Shown: positions 31,804 to 40,946, counted from the stretch's first letter. The stretch: 64,000 bases of DNA from Labrys miyagiensis (GCF_030160835.1 NZ_BSPC01000069.1:186001-250000), one strand, 5' to 3'. The notes: a model not told the origin generated them from the letters alone. Numbers and translations: made by a program.

Positions 31804-33684
31804 CTACAGCGTGGCTGCGAGTTCATCGACCCGGGCGCGTACCAGCCCTGGTTCGGGCGGCGCGACATCGCCGGGCAGGGTCAGGCCGACCCAGCCGAGA
31901 TCATGTCCGCGCGGACTGACCAGCGGCAGCAGCATAGTGGCGCGGGAGCCGTCGCCCTCCGGCACGAAGCTCGGATCGCGCCGATTGAGGGCGCCGGCGA
32001 TACGGGTGGCCGCGAGGGGCTTCACTTCGCCCACCGAGAAGCCGGGGTCGGCCGCCGCATCCCTCGCCACCAGGTTGAGGCAGATCAGCCTGTCATTGTC
32101 GATCAGGGCCCAGAAGCCGGCGCCGCCGCATTGCTGGGTGAGGCCGCGCAGGATCTCGGTGTTACGCGCCATCGAGGTGCGTGGCGCGGCGAGCAGGGTC
32201 AGCTTTTCCTCGTCGAGCAAATCGGCCGGCAGGTCGGCGACGCTGAGGCCGTCGCTGATCACCACGATACGGTTGGAGAGCCCGAGGAGTTCCTCGAAAT
32301 CGGACGACACCACCACCACGGCGACGCCCTTGGCGGCGATGTCGCGCAGGATGGCATAGATGGAGGCGCGGGTACCGATATCGACGCCCTTGGTCGGCTC
32401 GTCGAGGATGAGCACGCGCGGCTCCAGCAGCAGCCAGCGCGCGATGATAATCTTCTGCTGCATGCCGCCCGAAAAGTTGAGCATATTGGCGTCGAGCAGG
32501 CGGTCGGGCGGCAGGCCGAGGCTGCGCAAAAGGGCGTCTACCGCCTTCTCGCGGCTGCGATAGCCAAGGCCGAAGCCGTGATGCGCGCCGAGATGGGCGA
32601 GCAGCAAATTCTCCTTCACCGAGAGGTCCGGCACGATGTTCTGCGAGCGCCGGTCCTCGGCGACGAAGCCGATGCCGGCCCTCACCGCTTGCGCCGGCTT
32701 GCGCGGATCGATCGGCTTGCCGCCGATGAGGATGGTGCCGGCACTGCGAGGCCTGAGGCCGAAGATTGCCTCCACCGTCTCCGACCGCCCGGCCCCGACA
32801 AGGCCGCCCAGGCCGAGGATCTCGCCGCGGCGTACGGCAAAGGAGACATCCTTGACCAGCGGCGGCGTTGCGATGTTGCGCACTTCGAAGGCGACCGGCG
32901 CATCGCTGCGGGCGCCCGCTCCCTCGCGCGAATAGATGGCGCCGACATCCTGCCCGACCATGTGGCGGATGAGATCGGACTGGCTCAGCGAGGCGGTGGG
33001 AAGGGAGGAGGCCACCGTGCGCCCCTCGCGCATGACGGTCACCCGGTCGGTGATGGCGAAAACCTCTTCCAGCCGGTGCGAGACGAAGACGAGGCCACGG
33101 CCATCGTCGCGCAGGCGCGTCATGATGTCGAACAGCCGCTCGACCTCGCTGGGGCTGAGGGAGGAAGTCGGCTCGTCGAAGATGATCAGCTTGGCGTTGA
33201 CGCCGAGCGCCTTGGCGATCTCCACGAGCTGGCGCTGGGCGGCGGAGAGGCGGCGGACCTCGATGTCGAGGGGGAGTGCGTCGCCCTGCCCGAGCACCGA
33301 GAGCAGTTCGGCGCCACGCTTGTGGAGGTCGGCATAAGAGAGGCGGCCGGGGCGCCCCAGCTCGGGCAGGAAAATGTTCTCGGCCACCGAGAGATCGGGC
33401 ACGAGGCTGGTTTCCTGCATCACGATGGCGATGCCGATATCGAGGGCGTCGCGGGTAGAGCGCAGGCGGATCGGCTGGCCGCGATAGACGATCTCGCCAG
33501 CATCGGGCCTGACATGGCCCGAGATCACCTTCGACAAAGTGGACTTGCCGGCACCGTTGGCCCCGAGCAGGCCATGCACTTCGCCGGCAAGCAGCTCGAA
33601 GCGCGCGCCCGCGAGGGCTCGGGTGCGGTCGAACGTCTTGGCAACGCCAGTGGCGATCAGCAGGGGCTCGGCGGCTGCGGGCAA
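31804..33684 (-). CDS. Ribose-type ABC transporter ATPase (RbsA family) with extra C-terminal domain
   Basis: 626 residues, about 120 longer than typical RbsA. Two ATPase cassettes are present: Walker A GANGAGKST near 38 and the second cassette starting near 265 with GLVGAGRSE, typical of RbsA. Signature LSAAQRQLVEIAKAL lies in the first cassette and FSGGMQQKIIIARWLL in the second. After about residue 500 comes an unrelated segment (EILRGLTQQCGGAGFWALID, later MLLPLVSPRGHDLGWVGLTL) that resembles a small GAF-like sensor. The start is TTG, supported by AAGGAG just upstream. The extra domain may let a cytosolic signal gate uptake. Confidence 0.92.
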   Translation of the reverse strand: MPAAAEPLLIATGVAKTFDRTRALAGARFELLAGEVHGLLGANGAGKSTLSKVISGHVRPDAGEIVYRGQPIRLRSTRDALDIGIAIVMQETSLVPDLSVAENIFLPELGRPGRLSYADLHKRGAELLSVLGQGDALPLDIEVRRLSAAQRQLVEIAKALGVNAKLIIFDEPTSSLSPSEVERLFDIMTRLRDDGRGLVFVSHRLEEVFAITDRVTVMREGRTVASSLPTASLSQSDLIRHMVGQDVGAIYSREGAGARSDAPVAFEVRNIATPPLVKDVSFAVRRGEILGLGGLVGAGRSETVEAIFGLRPRSAGTILIGGKPIDPRKPAQAVRAGIGFVAEDRRSQNIVPDLSVKENLLLAHLGAHHGFGLGYRSREKAVDALLRSLGLPPDRLLDANMLNFSGGMQQKIIIARWLLLEPRVLILDEPTKGVDIGTRASIYAILRDIAAKGVAVVVVSSDFEELLGLSNRIVVISDGLSVADLPADLLDEEKLTLLAAPRTSMARNTEILRGLTQQCGGAGFWALIDNDRLICLNLVARDAAADPGFSVGEVKPLAATRIAGALNRRDPSFVPEGDGSRATMLLPLVSPRGHDLGWVGLTLPGDVAPPEPGLVRARVDELAATL

Positions 33685-33700
33685 GGAGGACTCCTTAACC

Positions 33701-33777
33701 GGAGTGGCGGTCTCCGACCGCCATCCCTTCTCATCAAACGAGGCGGTTCAAGAATGGCGGTCGGGGACCGCCACTCC
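33701..33777. repeat. Variable-stem palindromic repeat, locus 6
   Basis: GGAGTGGCGGTCTCCGACCGCCAT pairs with ATGGCGGTCGGGGACCGCCACTCC. The short palindrome GGCGGTCtccGACCGCC lies within the arm. It is located between the binding-protein and ATPase genes, where it may stabilise the upstream mRNA segment. Confidence 0.82.
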
Positions 33778-33781
33778 ATGC

Positions 33782-34765
33782 TCACCCCATCTCGTTGGCG
33801 AACACCGTCTCCTTCACCGTGGGCAGCTCCTTGTCGATATTGTCGCTGGTCACCACCAGGATCGGCACGGAAACCTCCTTCTCGACCTTGCCGCCGCCGA
33901 GCGCGGTCACCAGCGCCTCGCCGGACTTCTGGCCCATGAGATAGGGCTGCTGCATGCCCGAGGCGACGATCTGCTTCGACTTGAGCAGGTCGACGAATTC
34001 CGGGATGCCGTCGAAGGCGGCGACCAGGATGTCGTCGCTGCGGCGGGCGGCCTTGATGGCGCGCAGGGCCCCGATGGCGGGCTGGTCCGTCTGCACGAAC
34101 AGGCCGCGCATGTCGGGATTGGCGGTGAGCATGTCCTGCGTGAACTTGAAGGTCTCGTCAGCGGTATAGGCTTGCATCTGCTGCAGGCCCGCCTCCTTGC
34201 CTGTCCAGCCACCGGCCGCGAGGCCGTCACGGAAGCCCTTGGTGCGGGCCTGGCCGTTCTTGCGGGCCTGCGAAATGGTGACGAGGCCGACGGACCCGCC
34301 GTCCCAGCCCTTGGCCTTGAGCGCCGTGGCCAGCGCCTCGCCCACGCCCTTGGCGCCTTCATAATTGTTGGAGATGATGAAGGCGGCATAATCGCCGCTG
34401 TTGGTGCCGATGTCGCCGATCACCACCGGAATGCCGGCCCGGGCGGCGAGGGTGAGCACGCTGGGCGCGGTGGACGAATCCGTTGGCGAGATCACGATGC
34501 CGGCGACGCCCTTGGCGATGGCGTCCTGCGCATTCTGGAGCTGCGTCTGCGGGCTGTTGCGCGAATCCAATGCCTGGAAACCATAGCCCTTGGCCTTGGC
34601 CACGGATTCGACGCCCTTCGACAGATAGCGCCAGAACGGCAGATCGAGGCCCGGCGTCAGATAGACGATATCCTTGCCTGCAGCCCGCGCGGCCGGGATG
34701 CCGAAGGCACCGGTGCCGACGAGCGCGGCGCCAGCAGTGAGCTGCAGGAATGTTCTTCTCTTCAT
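33782..34765 (-). CDS. Sugar-type ABC transporter periplasmic binding protein
   Basis: 327 residues of the type I (RbsB-like) periplasmic binding protein family. The N-terminus MKRRTFLQLTAGAALVGTG has a twin-arginine RRTFL motif and a cleavage site after ARA at about 28, so export by Tat is likely. The mature part has IVYLTPGLDLPFWRYL, then SPTDSSTAPSVLTLA and a second lobe DMRGLFVQTDQPAIGALRA. GGAGG lies just upstream of the ATG. It heads the importer operon, is followed by the repeat at 33701-33777, and lies 84 bases downstream of a GntR regulator on the same strand. Confidence 0.92.
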   Translation of the reverse strand: MKRRTFLQLTAGAALVGTGAFGIPAARAAGKDIVYLTPGLDLPFWRYLSKGVESVAKAKGYGFQALDSRNSPQTQLQNAQDAIAKGVAGIVISPTDSSTAPSVLTLAARAGIPVVIGDIGTNSGDYAAFIISNNYEGAKGVGEALATALKAKGWDGGSVGLVTISQARKNGQARTKGFRDGLAAGGWTGKEAGLQQMQAYTADETFKFTQDMLTANPDMRGLFVQTDQPAIGALRAIKAARRSDDILVAAFDGIPEFVDLLKSKQIVASGMQQPYLMGQKSGEALVTALGGGKVEKEVSVPILVVTSDNIDKELPTVKETVFANEMG

Positions 34766-34849
34766 GTGATCCTCCCAATCCGCTCCTTGGCGGTTCCTGG
34801 TTCAACCTCATCCCTCTGCGGGGATTTGCGGCGGGAAGTGAGCCTCCCT

Positions 34850-35611
34850 CTATGCGTCCGCGCCGGCCTTCTCCTCTTCGAGGATCGAGCGGGTCGTGGC
34901 GTAGATGCGATCGAGATGAATGCCGAAGGCCGCCACCACGGCCTCCGGATCATGCGCCCTGAGACCGGCCAGGATGGCGGCGTGATCCTGGCAGCTGAGC
35001 GCGATGGCGCCCGGCTGCGACACGGCTTTGCGGCGATGGGGCATGGCATAGAGGTAGAGGTCGATGACGAAATCAGCGAGCAGATCGTTGCCGCAGGCGC
35101 GATAGATCGCGACATGGAACTCGCGGTCGCAGATCAGGAAGCGCACGGGATCGCCTAGAGCCTCGCGCTGGGCTTCCAGCGAGCTTTCCAGCATGGTCAG
35201 CGTGGCCGCATCGATACGCCGGGCGGCATCCGCCACCACCGGCCGCTCCACCAGCAGCCGCGCCGCATGGATGGCCTCGATGTCGTAGCGGTTGATGATG
35301 CGCGGCTCGTGCAGGCCTGATGTTACAGGGCCAACATCGGCGCTGAGCACCCGCGTGCGCGCGCCATGCGAAATGCCGATGATGCCGCGCCCGGCCAGGA
35401 TCTGCATGGCGCCGCGCACCGTTTCGCGGCTCACCTGCAGGGCGATGGCGAGGTGGCGTTCGCTCGGCAGGGTGTCGTTGACCTGCAGGATGCCGGCGGC
35501 GATCAGCGAAGCGATCTTATCGGCCACCAGCTCGCGCACCTGCCGCCGCACCACGCCATGGCGCAGTTCGGGCACGTGTTCGAGGACCGAAAGAGCAGTC
35601 TGCGCGGACAT
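34850..35611 (-). CDS. GntR-family regulator, FCD (FadR) subfamily
   Basis: 253 residues. An N-terminal winged helix (VADKIASLIAAGILQVNDTL, then PSERHLAIALQVSRETVRGA) spans about 25-90. A C-terminal all-helical FCD ligand domain (REFHVAIYRACGNDLLADF, then SCQDHAAILAGLRAHDPEA) carries the His/Asp metal-site residues usual in this subfamily. Such proteins repress catabolic or transport operons until a carboxylate ligand binds. It directly precedes the ribose-type importer on the same strand and is its most likely local regulator. Confidence 0.9.
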   Translation of the reverse strand: MSAQTALSVLEHVPELRHGVVRRQVRELVADKIASLIAAGILQVNDTLPSERHLAIALQVSRETVRGAMQILAGRGIIGISHGARTRVLSADVGPVTSGLHEPRIINRYDIEAIHAARLLVERPVVADAARRIDAATLTMLESSLEAQREALGDPVRFLICDREFHVAIYRACGNDLLADFVIDLYLYAMPHRRKAVSQPGAIALSCQDHAAILAGLRAHDPEAVVAAFGIHLDRIYATTRSILEEEKAGADA

Positions 35612-35769
35612 GAAAGGACGCTTGCACCTGGATCAACTGGACCGGCGACCAGACCAGTTAGGACTGGAATTGCCGGGGCTGTCAAGCCACCATGGATTGC
35701 CTTTTTTGGGGACGGCATGCAGGACGGGTGAGGTGTTCCAGGGACCGATGGCCAGAGCGCAGGCCGCAA

Positions 35770-35878
35770 TCGGTGTGCCGGTCTTCAGACCGGCATGCGC
35801 TGTGCCTCGGGGGCAAGATGCTGTTCCCGCCACATCGACTGAAGGTCGATGTGGCTGAGAAGACCGGTACACCGATCG
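35770..35878. repeat. Variable-stem palindromic repeat, locus 7
   Basis: CGGTGTGCCGGTCTTCAGACCGGC opens the element, with AGACCGGTACACCG closing it. Inside are CCACATCGACtgaaggtcGATGTGG and a further small hairpin. The remainder of the 317-base gap between the GntR gene and the small open frame (35612-35769 and 35879-35928) shows only a family-like fragment GTTTCCAAGGGCCGGC. Confidence 0.75.
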
Positions 35879-35928
35879 CGCCTCTCTCTGCCAGCGCTCG
35901 TTTCCAAGGGCCGGCGGTCCCAGTCCCC

Positions 35929-36126
35929 CTACCGCCCCGCCGCTAGGCGTTGCACGCCCGCCTCCCACTCCGCGGTCTCGCGACGCTTCACCGCCTCGAT
36001 ATCGCGAAAAGCAAGAGCGGGATGGTTCTGCGGCAGATAGGGGCCGGCCCCGAAAAGCTTCTCGCGCAGGGTGCCGGCCTTGTAGGTGCTGGCATAGTAT
36101 GTGGATGATAGCGCGCCCGGTTGCAA
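35929..36126 (-). CDS. Possible small protein or gene remnant downstream of the DUF1185 gene
   Basis: A 65-codon frame beginning with TTG (no ATG) just after the DUF1185 stop. The encoded sequence (TLREKLFGAGPYLPQNHPAL, then RDIEAVKRRETAEWEAGVQR) looks protein-like, and codon use resembles neighbouring genes. I recognise no family. There is no clear ribosome-binding site, but it may be coupled to the upstream gene. It could be the C-terminal remnant of a larger gene. Confidence 0.25.
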   Translation of the reverse strand: MQPGALSSTYYASTYKAGTLREKLFGAGPYLPQNHPALAFRDIEAVKRRETAEWEAGVQRLAAGR

Positions 36127-36133
36127 ACGGTGA

Positions 36134-36721
36134 TCAGGAGACCTTGTCGGCCTCCATCTCCGCTAGGTCCTGGAAACGATCGGCGATGCGGGCATGGGCT
36201 CGCCCGCCATCCGAAGTCCCGATGGCGACCACGATCTCGTCGGGGCCCGGCGCGTCGGCGATCTGGAAGCTGGCGGTGAGGAAATGCGAGCGCCGGCCGG
36301 ATTCGGTCTTGTGCGTCATCGGCAGCGAGAGCAGCGCGCCGGGTGCCACGCGCGTGTTGGTGAATTCGAGATAGGTCGTGCCGCCAACCGCCTCGCGGAA
36401 GACGTTGCCGAAGCGCAGCGTGTGGATCATCGCCGAGGCATGCTCGATCTCGCCATTGACGCCCACGGCCGCCGCCTTGCCGAAGGCCTCGACCTTGCTG
36501 GCCGGCATATGGGCAAGGATGCGCCGCGTCATCTCCTCGCCCAGCACCGGCGCGATGCGCAGGATCTCAGGGCGCAGATTGTCGACGAACCCCTGCCCGA
36601 CCCAGGGATTCTTCAAGATGGCGGCCACCACAAGCATGGTGATCGGCCGCTCGGCGGGCTTGCCGCCCTCGATGAAGGTCTCCTCGATGAAGGTGGTGAT
36701 CTTCCTGACACCGATATCCAT
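36134..36721 (-). CDS. DUF1185 (amino-acid synthesis family) protein
   Basis: 195 residues. The start (MDIGVRKITTFIEETFIEGG, then KPAERPITMLVVAAILKNPW) and the C-terminal IVVAIGTSDGGRAHARIADR match the DUF1185 family, annotated elsewhere as amino acid synthesis family protein without proven chemistry. It is divergent from a PucR-type regulator. Beyond that regulator lie flavin-reductase, aldehyde dehydrogenase and LLM monooxygenase genes, so it likely belongs to the same catabolic unit. Confidence 0.85.
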   Translation of the reverse strand: MDIGVRKITTFIEETFIEGGKPAERPITMLVVAAILKNPWVGQGFVDNLRPEILRIAPVLGEEMTRRILAHMPASKVEAFGKAAAVGVNGEIEHASAMIHTLRFGNVFREAVGGTTYLEFTNTRVAPGALLSLPMTHKTESGRRSHFLTASFQIADAPGPDEIVVAIGTSDGGRAHARIADRFQDLAEMEADKVS

Positions 36722-36883
36722 GGCCGCAACGTCCCAGACTGGTTGAGAAGAGCCGAGGGTAGGGAGTCGAGGTGTGTTCGATCTTCCTATGGAATGGAGG
36801 ATAAGGATGCGGCATTATACACCGAAACGATGCAGGATTGCGGGGAGCAAAGGACGCAGGATCGGCCAGGAGGGGCGCGGTTT

Positions 36884-36960
36884 GGAGTGGCAGTCTCCGA
36901 TTGCCATCTTCTTCTCCACAACCGCAGTGGTTCTGAGAATGGCGGTCGGAGACCGCCACC
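36884..36960. repeat. Variable-stem palindromic repeat, locus 8
   Basis: GGAGTGGCAGTCTCCGATTGCCAT faces ATGGCGGTCGGAGACCGCCACC. The right arm equals the locus 6 sequence, while the left arm carries substitutions (GGCAGTC..GATTGCC) that keep its own small palindrome intact. It lies in the divergent region between the DUF1185 gene and the PucR-type regulator. Confidence 0.75.
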
Positions 36961-37012
36961 CCGAGCCTCCCGCGCCCTTTTCCAGAAGGATGCACGAGGA
37001 ACGACAACGCCA

Positions 37013-38809
37013 GTGGATCAGAAATCGCAGATCCTCGCTTTGCGCGACGTCGCCAGCCAGATCAACAGCGGCGGCGACCTCGCCACCGTGCTGCGCCATC
37101 TCATCGAGGCCGCCTGCCACCATGCGCATTGGGCGCTCGGCTCGATCATGGCCATCGACGCCAGCCATGGCTACGCCCATGTCATCGTGCGCCACGATCC
37201 CACGTTGTTGCAGCGCCAGCTCCCCGACCGTTGGGAACTCGCCACCAGCCCCTCGCTGATCGCCCTGCAGCGCAACGAACCCGTCTATATCCGCGACGCC
37301 CGCGAGTCCGAGGAGTTCCCCGGCTATCGCAAGGAGGCCTTCGAGCGCGACTACCGCACCGTGCTGGTCATGCCGATGAATTGCGTCGATGCCGAGGGCT
37401 GGCCGATGGTGCTGAGCGTCATCTCCCGCCAGATCACCGCCGTCTCGGCCGAGGATCTCGCCTTCCTCGGTATGATCGTGCATCTCGGCGCCATCGCCGT
37501 GGAGCGCGAGCATCGCCTCCAGGCCGAAATGCGCGCAGCCGAGCGGCTGCAGCGGGCGCTGAAGGCGCATACCACGCTGCTGGAGCAGGTGCTGGCAGAT
37601 GGTTCGGTCTCCAACCTCTCCGCCATGGTGGGGGCGCTGCTGCCGAACCCGATCGTGGTGGTCGACTTCACCGCCAACCAGGTCATGCCAGGCCATTCAC
37701 CCAATCCGGATCTCTATGACGATGCCGCCTGGCAGGAAGCCGCCTGCACGGCACTCAGCCGCAGCCTGATGAAGGCCGCGCACGATTCAATCGACCGCGG
37801 CAGCGGGGAGAGCGCCAGCCTCTTCCTCGACGATGGCACGCACCGCTTTCGTGCCACGGCCCGCATCGAGCCGTTGACGGTCGATCGCCAGCTCGTCGGT
37901 GCGCTGATCATCTTTCAGACGGCGAATGAGTTCAACGATCTCGACCATCTCCTGCTCGACAGCGCCCGCTATGCGCTCAGCGTGCAGATGATGCGCAGCT
38001 TCATCCGCTTTCGCTTCGAGACACGCACTCAGACCGAGCTTTTCTTCGAGATCGTGGAGCAGCGCTGGCGCAACGCCAATGACGTGCTGCAGCGGGCCCA
38101 GCGCCTCGGCCTGCATCTCAACGCGGCGCAGCAGATGATCGTCGTCGATTTCCCCGAGCGCACCAAGGCGCTGGGCGGGGTCTCCATCGATCTCGAACAC
38201 AGCCTTGCCCGCATCACCCAACAGGCAGGCGTGGCGGCTGATGTCATCGCCATCGAGGGCGGCCTCGTCTGCCTGGTGCCCCATGACACCAGCAAGCGGC
38301 AGGAGAAGCTCGCCCGCCTGATGCGCCGCATCGCCGAGGAGCTCGGCCGCTATTTCGACGAGGAGCCGATCGTGGTCGCCGGCAATCGTTGCAGCACCCT
38401 CACCGACTATCCCGCCGCCTGGGAGCGCTGCAATCGCCTGATCCGCATCGGCCGCTCCTTCGGGCGCATCGGCGCGCTGTCGAGCCAGGATTTCGGCCCG
38501 CTGCCGATGCTGGTCGCCGCCTCAGACGTCGGCGATGTCAGGGGCTTCGTGCAGGACAGCATCGGCGCCATCGCCGAGCACGACCGCGAGCACGGCACGC
38601 CCTATCTCGAAACCCTCTCCGTCTATCTGCGCGAAGGCTGCCGCAGCCAGGCCTGCGCCGACACGATAGGCCTCCACGTCACCACCCTGCGCTACCGCCT
38701 CACCCGCATCCAGGAACTCTTCGGCATCGACGTCGAGACGCCCGACAAGCGCTTCGCGGTGGAACTGGCGATACGATTGCATGGGGTGATCGGTACGAAA
38801 GAGGGGTGA
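37013..38809 (+). CDS. PucR/CdaR-type transcriptional regulator with GAF domain
   Basis: About 598 residues. An N-terminal GAF-like sensor (ILALRDVASQINSGGDLATV, later YRTVLVMPMNCVDAEGWPMV) is followed by a central region and a C-terminal PucR helix-turn-helix (TPYLETLSVYLREGCRSQACA, then LHVTTLRYRLTRIQELFGID). Such proteins activate purine, amino-acid or aromatic catabolism genes. The frame is open far upstream, but that part crosses a palindromic repeat. I therefore start at GTG 37013, just before the GAF domain, with GAGGAA 13-18 bases upstream. It probably controls the monooxygenase cluster that begins at 39951 and the divergent DUF1185 gene. Confidence 0.83.
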   Translation: MDQKSQILALRDVASQINSGGDLATVLRHLIEAACHHAHWALGSIMAIDASHGYAHVIVRHDPTLLQRQLPDRWELATSPSLIALQRNEPVYIRDARESEEFPGYRKEAFERDYRTVLVMPMNCVDAEGWPMVLSVISRQITAVSAEDLAFLGMIVHLGAIAVEREHRLQAEMRAAERLQRALKAHTTLLEQVLADGSVSNLSAMVGALLPNPIVVVDFTANQVMPGHSPNPDLYDDAAWQEAACTALSRSLMKAAHDSIDRGSGESASLFLDDGTHRFRATARIEPLTVDRQLVGALIIFQTANEFNDLDHLLLDSARYALSVQMMRSFIRFRFETRTQTELFFEIVEQRWRNANDVLQRAQRLGLHLNAAQQMIVVDFPERTKALGGVSIDLEHSLARITQQAGVAADVIAIEGGLVCLVPHDTSKRQEKLARLMRRIAEELGRYFDEEPIVVAGNRCSTLTDYPAAWERCNRLIRIGRSFGRIGALSSQDFGPLPMLVAASDVGDVRGFVQDSIGAIAEHDREHGTPYLETLSVYLREGCRSQACADTIGLHVTTLRYRLTRIQELFGIDVETPDKRFAVELAIRLHGVIGTKEG

Positions 38810-38836
38810 GGCGTCGCGAACAGGGCGCAGCGCAAA

Positions 38837-39541
38837 TCAAAACTTGTAGCTGACACCAGCAGTCGCGGTCGTCTGGTTCCAGTCCGCCTTCACCGGCCCG
38901 TCTATGGTCTGATAGGTCTTCTTGGAGAAATCGCTGTATCGGACTTCCACACGGCCGATCCAGTTCTGTGTGAAGGCATATTCCGCGCCCCCGCCGACGG
39001 TCCAGCCGATATGAGTGTTGCTGGAATCCTGTCCCGCCGTCGAGAGCTTGGCATTGGCGAAGGCAACGCCGCCGGTCGCGTAGAGGAGAATATTGTCGAT
39101 GGCATATCCAGCCCGGAGCCGGGCCGAGCCTTGCCAATCCGATTTCAGGCCGAGCGTCCGGGCAATGGTGCCACCGGCATAGGTGGTACTCGCGCTGCCC
39201 CTCAGATTTGCATAGTCGATATCGCCTTCAGCGCCGAGGATGAACTGACCGATCTGATAGTTGTAGCCGGCATGCGCGCCTCCGACGAAGCCGCCGAGAT
39301 CGAACTTGTCCGCCGGCGGTGGGCGCGGGCCTGGTATCACCGGAAAGAGGCTGCTCTGATTGTCACTTTCCCTGCCCCAGCCATACCCGGCATGGAGACC
39401 GGCATAAAGGCCGCTCCAATCGTAGGGCATGACGACGACTGCCGAAGGCTCGGCCGGCTTCAGTGCCAGATCTGCTGCAAAGACCGAGGTGGGTGATAAC
39501 GACGCGGACAACGCCGCAATGACACAACGAACCGATCGCAT
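38837..39541 (-). CDS. Outer-membrane beta-barrel protein, Omp25/Omp31 type
   Basis: 234 residues with a Sec signal peptide cleaved after FA at about residue 22. The mature part has alternating beta-strand patterns (WSGLYAGLHAGYGWG, GGAHAGYNYQIGQFILGAEG, WTVGGGAEYAFTQNWIGRVE) and a C-terminal ATAGVSYKF ending in the aromatic residue required for barrel insertion. This is the small porin-like family typical of Rhizobiales and Brucella envelopes. It is convergent with the PucR-type regulator and unlinked to its neighbours. Confidence 0.9.
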   Translation of the reverse strand: MRSVRCVIAALSASLSPTSVFAADLALKPAEPSAVVVMPYDWSGLYAGLHAGYGWGRESDNQSSLFPVIPGPRPPPADKFDLGGFVGGAHAGYNYQIGQFILGAEGDIDYANLRGSASTTYAGGTIARTLGLKSDWQGSARLRAGYAIDNILLYATGGVAFANAKLSTAGQDSSNTHIGWTVGGGAEYAFTQNWIGRVEVRYSDFSKKTYQTIDGPVKADWNQTTATAGVSYKF

Positions 39542-39950
39542 CCAAATACCCCGAGATCTGTGCCGGATGAGCCAGCAAATAATACCACAACTTCATCGAG
39601 GGTGGTGAACTCCTTTCCCGAGAGGTACCGGATTAAAAATCGTGTTTCTAAGATGTGATAGGCTGCAAAATGAGTACGCCATAGCGGCATGACGTAAACT
39701 CGATGGCCTCCGGCAAGGCCAGCGTGGTTCAATCCCTTCCGTCACTGCTTCGCTATGCCCAACCCTCACCTTGCCTGCAAAGTATGGGTGACTTCTCCTG
39801 CCTCATAGGAAGGCGAGCGCCGCGTCCTCCGCCATGGAGCCGTCCTCCGTATCGCAGCACAACTCACCCTCCCCCTCCTGCCAACAAGAGGAAGATGCCC
39901 CCAGTCCAGCCCGCTAGCCTCCCCTTATCAGAACAGCGGGAGGGCAGCTC
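39542..39950. other. Intergenic region before the flavin reductase gene
   Basis: 409 bases with no supported gene or repeat. It must contain the divergent promoters of the outer-membrane protein gene and of the flavin reductase operon. GGGAGGGC at about 39937-39945 is the ribosome-binding site of the latter. A PucR-type activator site would be expected here, but I could not define one. Confidence 0.4.
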
Positions 39951-40928
39951 ATGGTGGAGGAAGCGGTGCGGGCGCAGGCCTCGATCGATCCCGTCGCGCT
40001 GCGCCGGGCCTTCGGTACCTTCGTCACCGGCGTCACCGTGATCACCACGCGCGAGGCGGACGGCACGCCGCGCGGCATGACGGCCAATTCCTTCACCTCC
40101 GTCTCGCTCGACCCGCCTCTGCTGCTGGTCTGTGTCGGCAAGTCGGCCTCGAGCTTCCAGGCCTTCAGCGCCGCCCCCTCCTTTGCCGTCAATCTCCTGC
40201 ACGAGGGCCAGGTCGGCGTCTCCGGCGTGTTCGCCTCGAAGGCAGCGGACAAGTTCCAGACGGTCACGCATGACCGCGTCCACACCGGCGCACCCATCCT
40301 GACCGACAGCCTCACCTGGTTCGACTGCTCCGTGCATGACCGCGTCGATGCCGGCGACCACGTCATCCTGATCGGCGAGGTCCGGGCTTTCGGCACCAGC
40401 CCTTCGGCCCCGCTCGGCTTTTGCCGCGGCCGCTATGCCAGCGTGAAGGACCCGCTCCCCGCCGGCTGGCTTGCCTCGCACGGCATGATCATCGGCTATC
40501 TCGTCGAGGCCGAGGACCATCTCCTGATGCGCGCCGACGGCAAGGGCGGCTGGGTGCTACCCACGGCCAAGCGCCGCAAGGCCGACAGCCAGCTCATGCT
40601 CGAGGGCGGCGAGCTCAGCCTCGTGCCAGAGGACACCTTTCTCTATTCGGTGTTCGATGTCGCCGACAGCGATCCCGGCTACCTGATCTACCGAGCCAGG
40701 CTGGCGGAAGGCGCGGCAGCGGCCCTGCCCGCCGGCCTGCAGTTCTTCCCGGTCGATGATTTGCCCTATGACCTCGTCCCCACCCATGAGCTGCGCTCCA
40801 TGCTGTGCCGCTATGCGCGCGAGCGGCGCGAGAAGCGCTTCGGCATCTACATGGACACCGGCGATGGCGGTCGTGTCGCCATGATGGAGGGGCCGGCGCA
40901 GGCCTGGATGCAGGTCACCCAAGATTAA
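39951..40928 (+). CDS. Flavin reductase family protein with C-terminal extension
   Basis: 325 residues, about twice the usual length. The N-terminal 165 residues are a flavin reductase-like FMN-binding split barrel (FGTFVTGVTVITTREADGTP, MTANSFTSVSLDPPLLLV, FCRGRY). Such enzymes supply reduced FMN to two-component monooxygenases, here probably the LLM protein at 42501. The C-terminal 150 residues (EAEDHLLMRADGKGGWVLP, LQFFPVDDLPYDLVPTHEL) have a NUDIX-like pattern without a catalytic box. GGGAGG precedes the ATG. It heads a co-directional run of five genes. Confidence 0.85.
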   Translation: MVEEAVRAQASIDPVALRRAFGTFVTGVTVITTREADGTPRGMTANSFTSVSLDPPLLLVCVGKSASSFQAFSAAPSFAVNLLHEGQVGVSGVFASKAADKFQTVTHDRVHTGAPILTDSLTWFDCSVHDRVDAGDHVILIGEVRAFGTSPSAPLGFCRGRYASVKDPLPAGWLASHGMIIGYLVEAEDHLLMRADGKGGWVLPTAKRRKADSQLMLEGGELSLVPEDTFLYSVFDVADSDPGYLIYRARLAEGAAAALPAGLQFFPVDDLPYDLVPTHELRSMLCRYARERREKRFGIYMDTGDGGRVAMMEGPAQAWMQVTQD

Positions 40929-40946
40929 TCCGATAGCAGGACCGCG

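Noticed and set aside
31903-33939. A 678-codon plus-strand open frame
   Set aside because: It is antisense to the RbsA-type ATPase and continues through a palindromic repeat; no domain is visible.
36194-37012. A 273-residue N-terminal extension of the PucR-type regulator
   Set aside because: The frame runs through the opposite-strand DUF1185 gene and a palindromic repeat. The GAF domain begins right after 37013.
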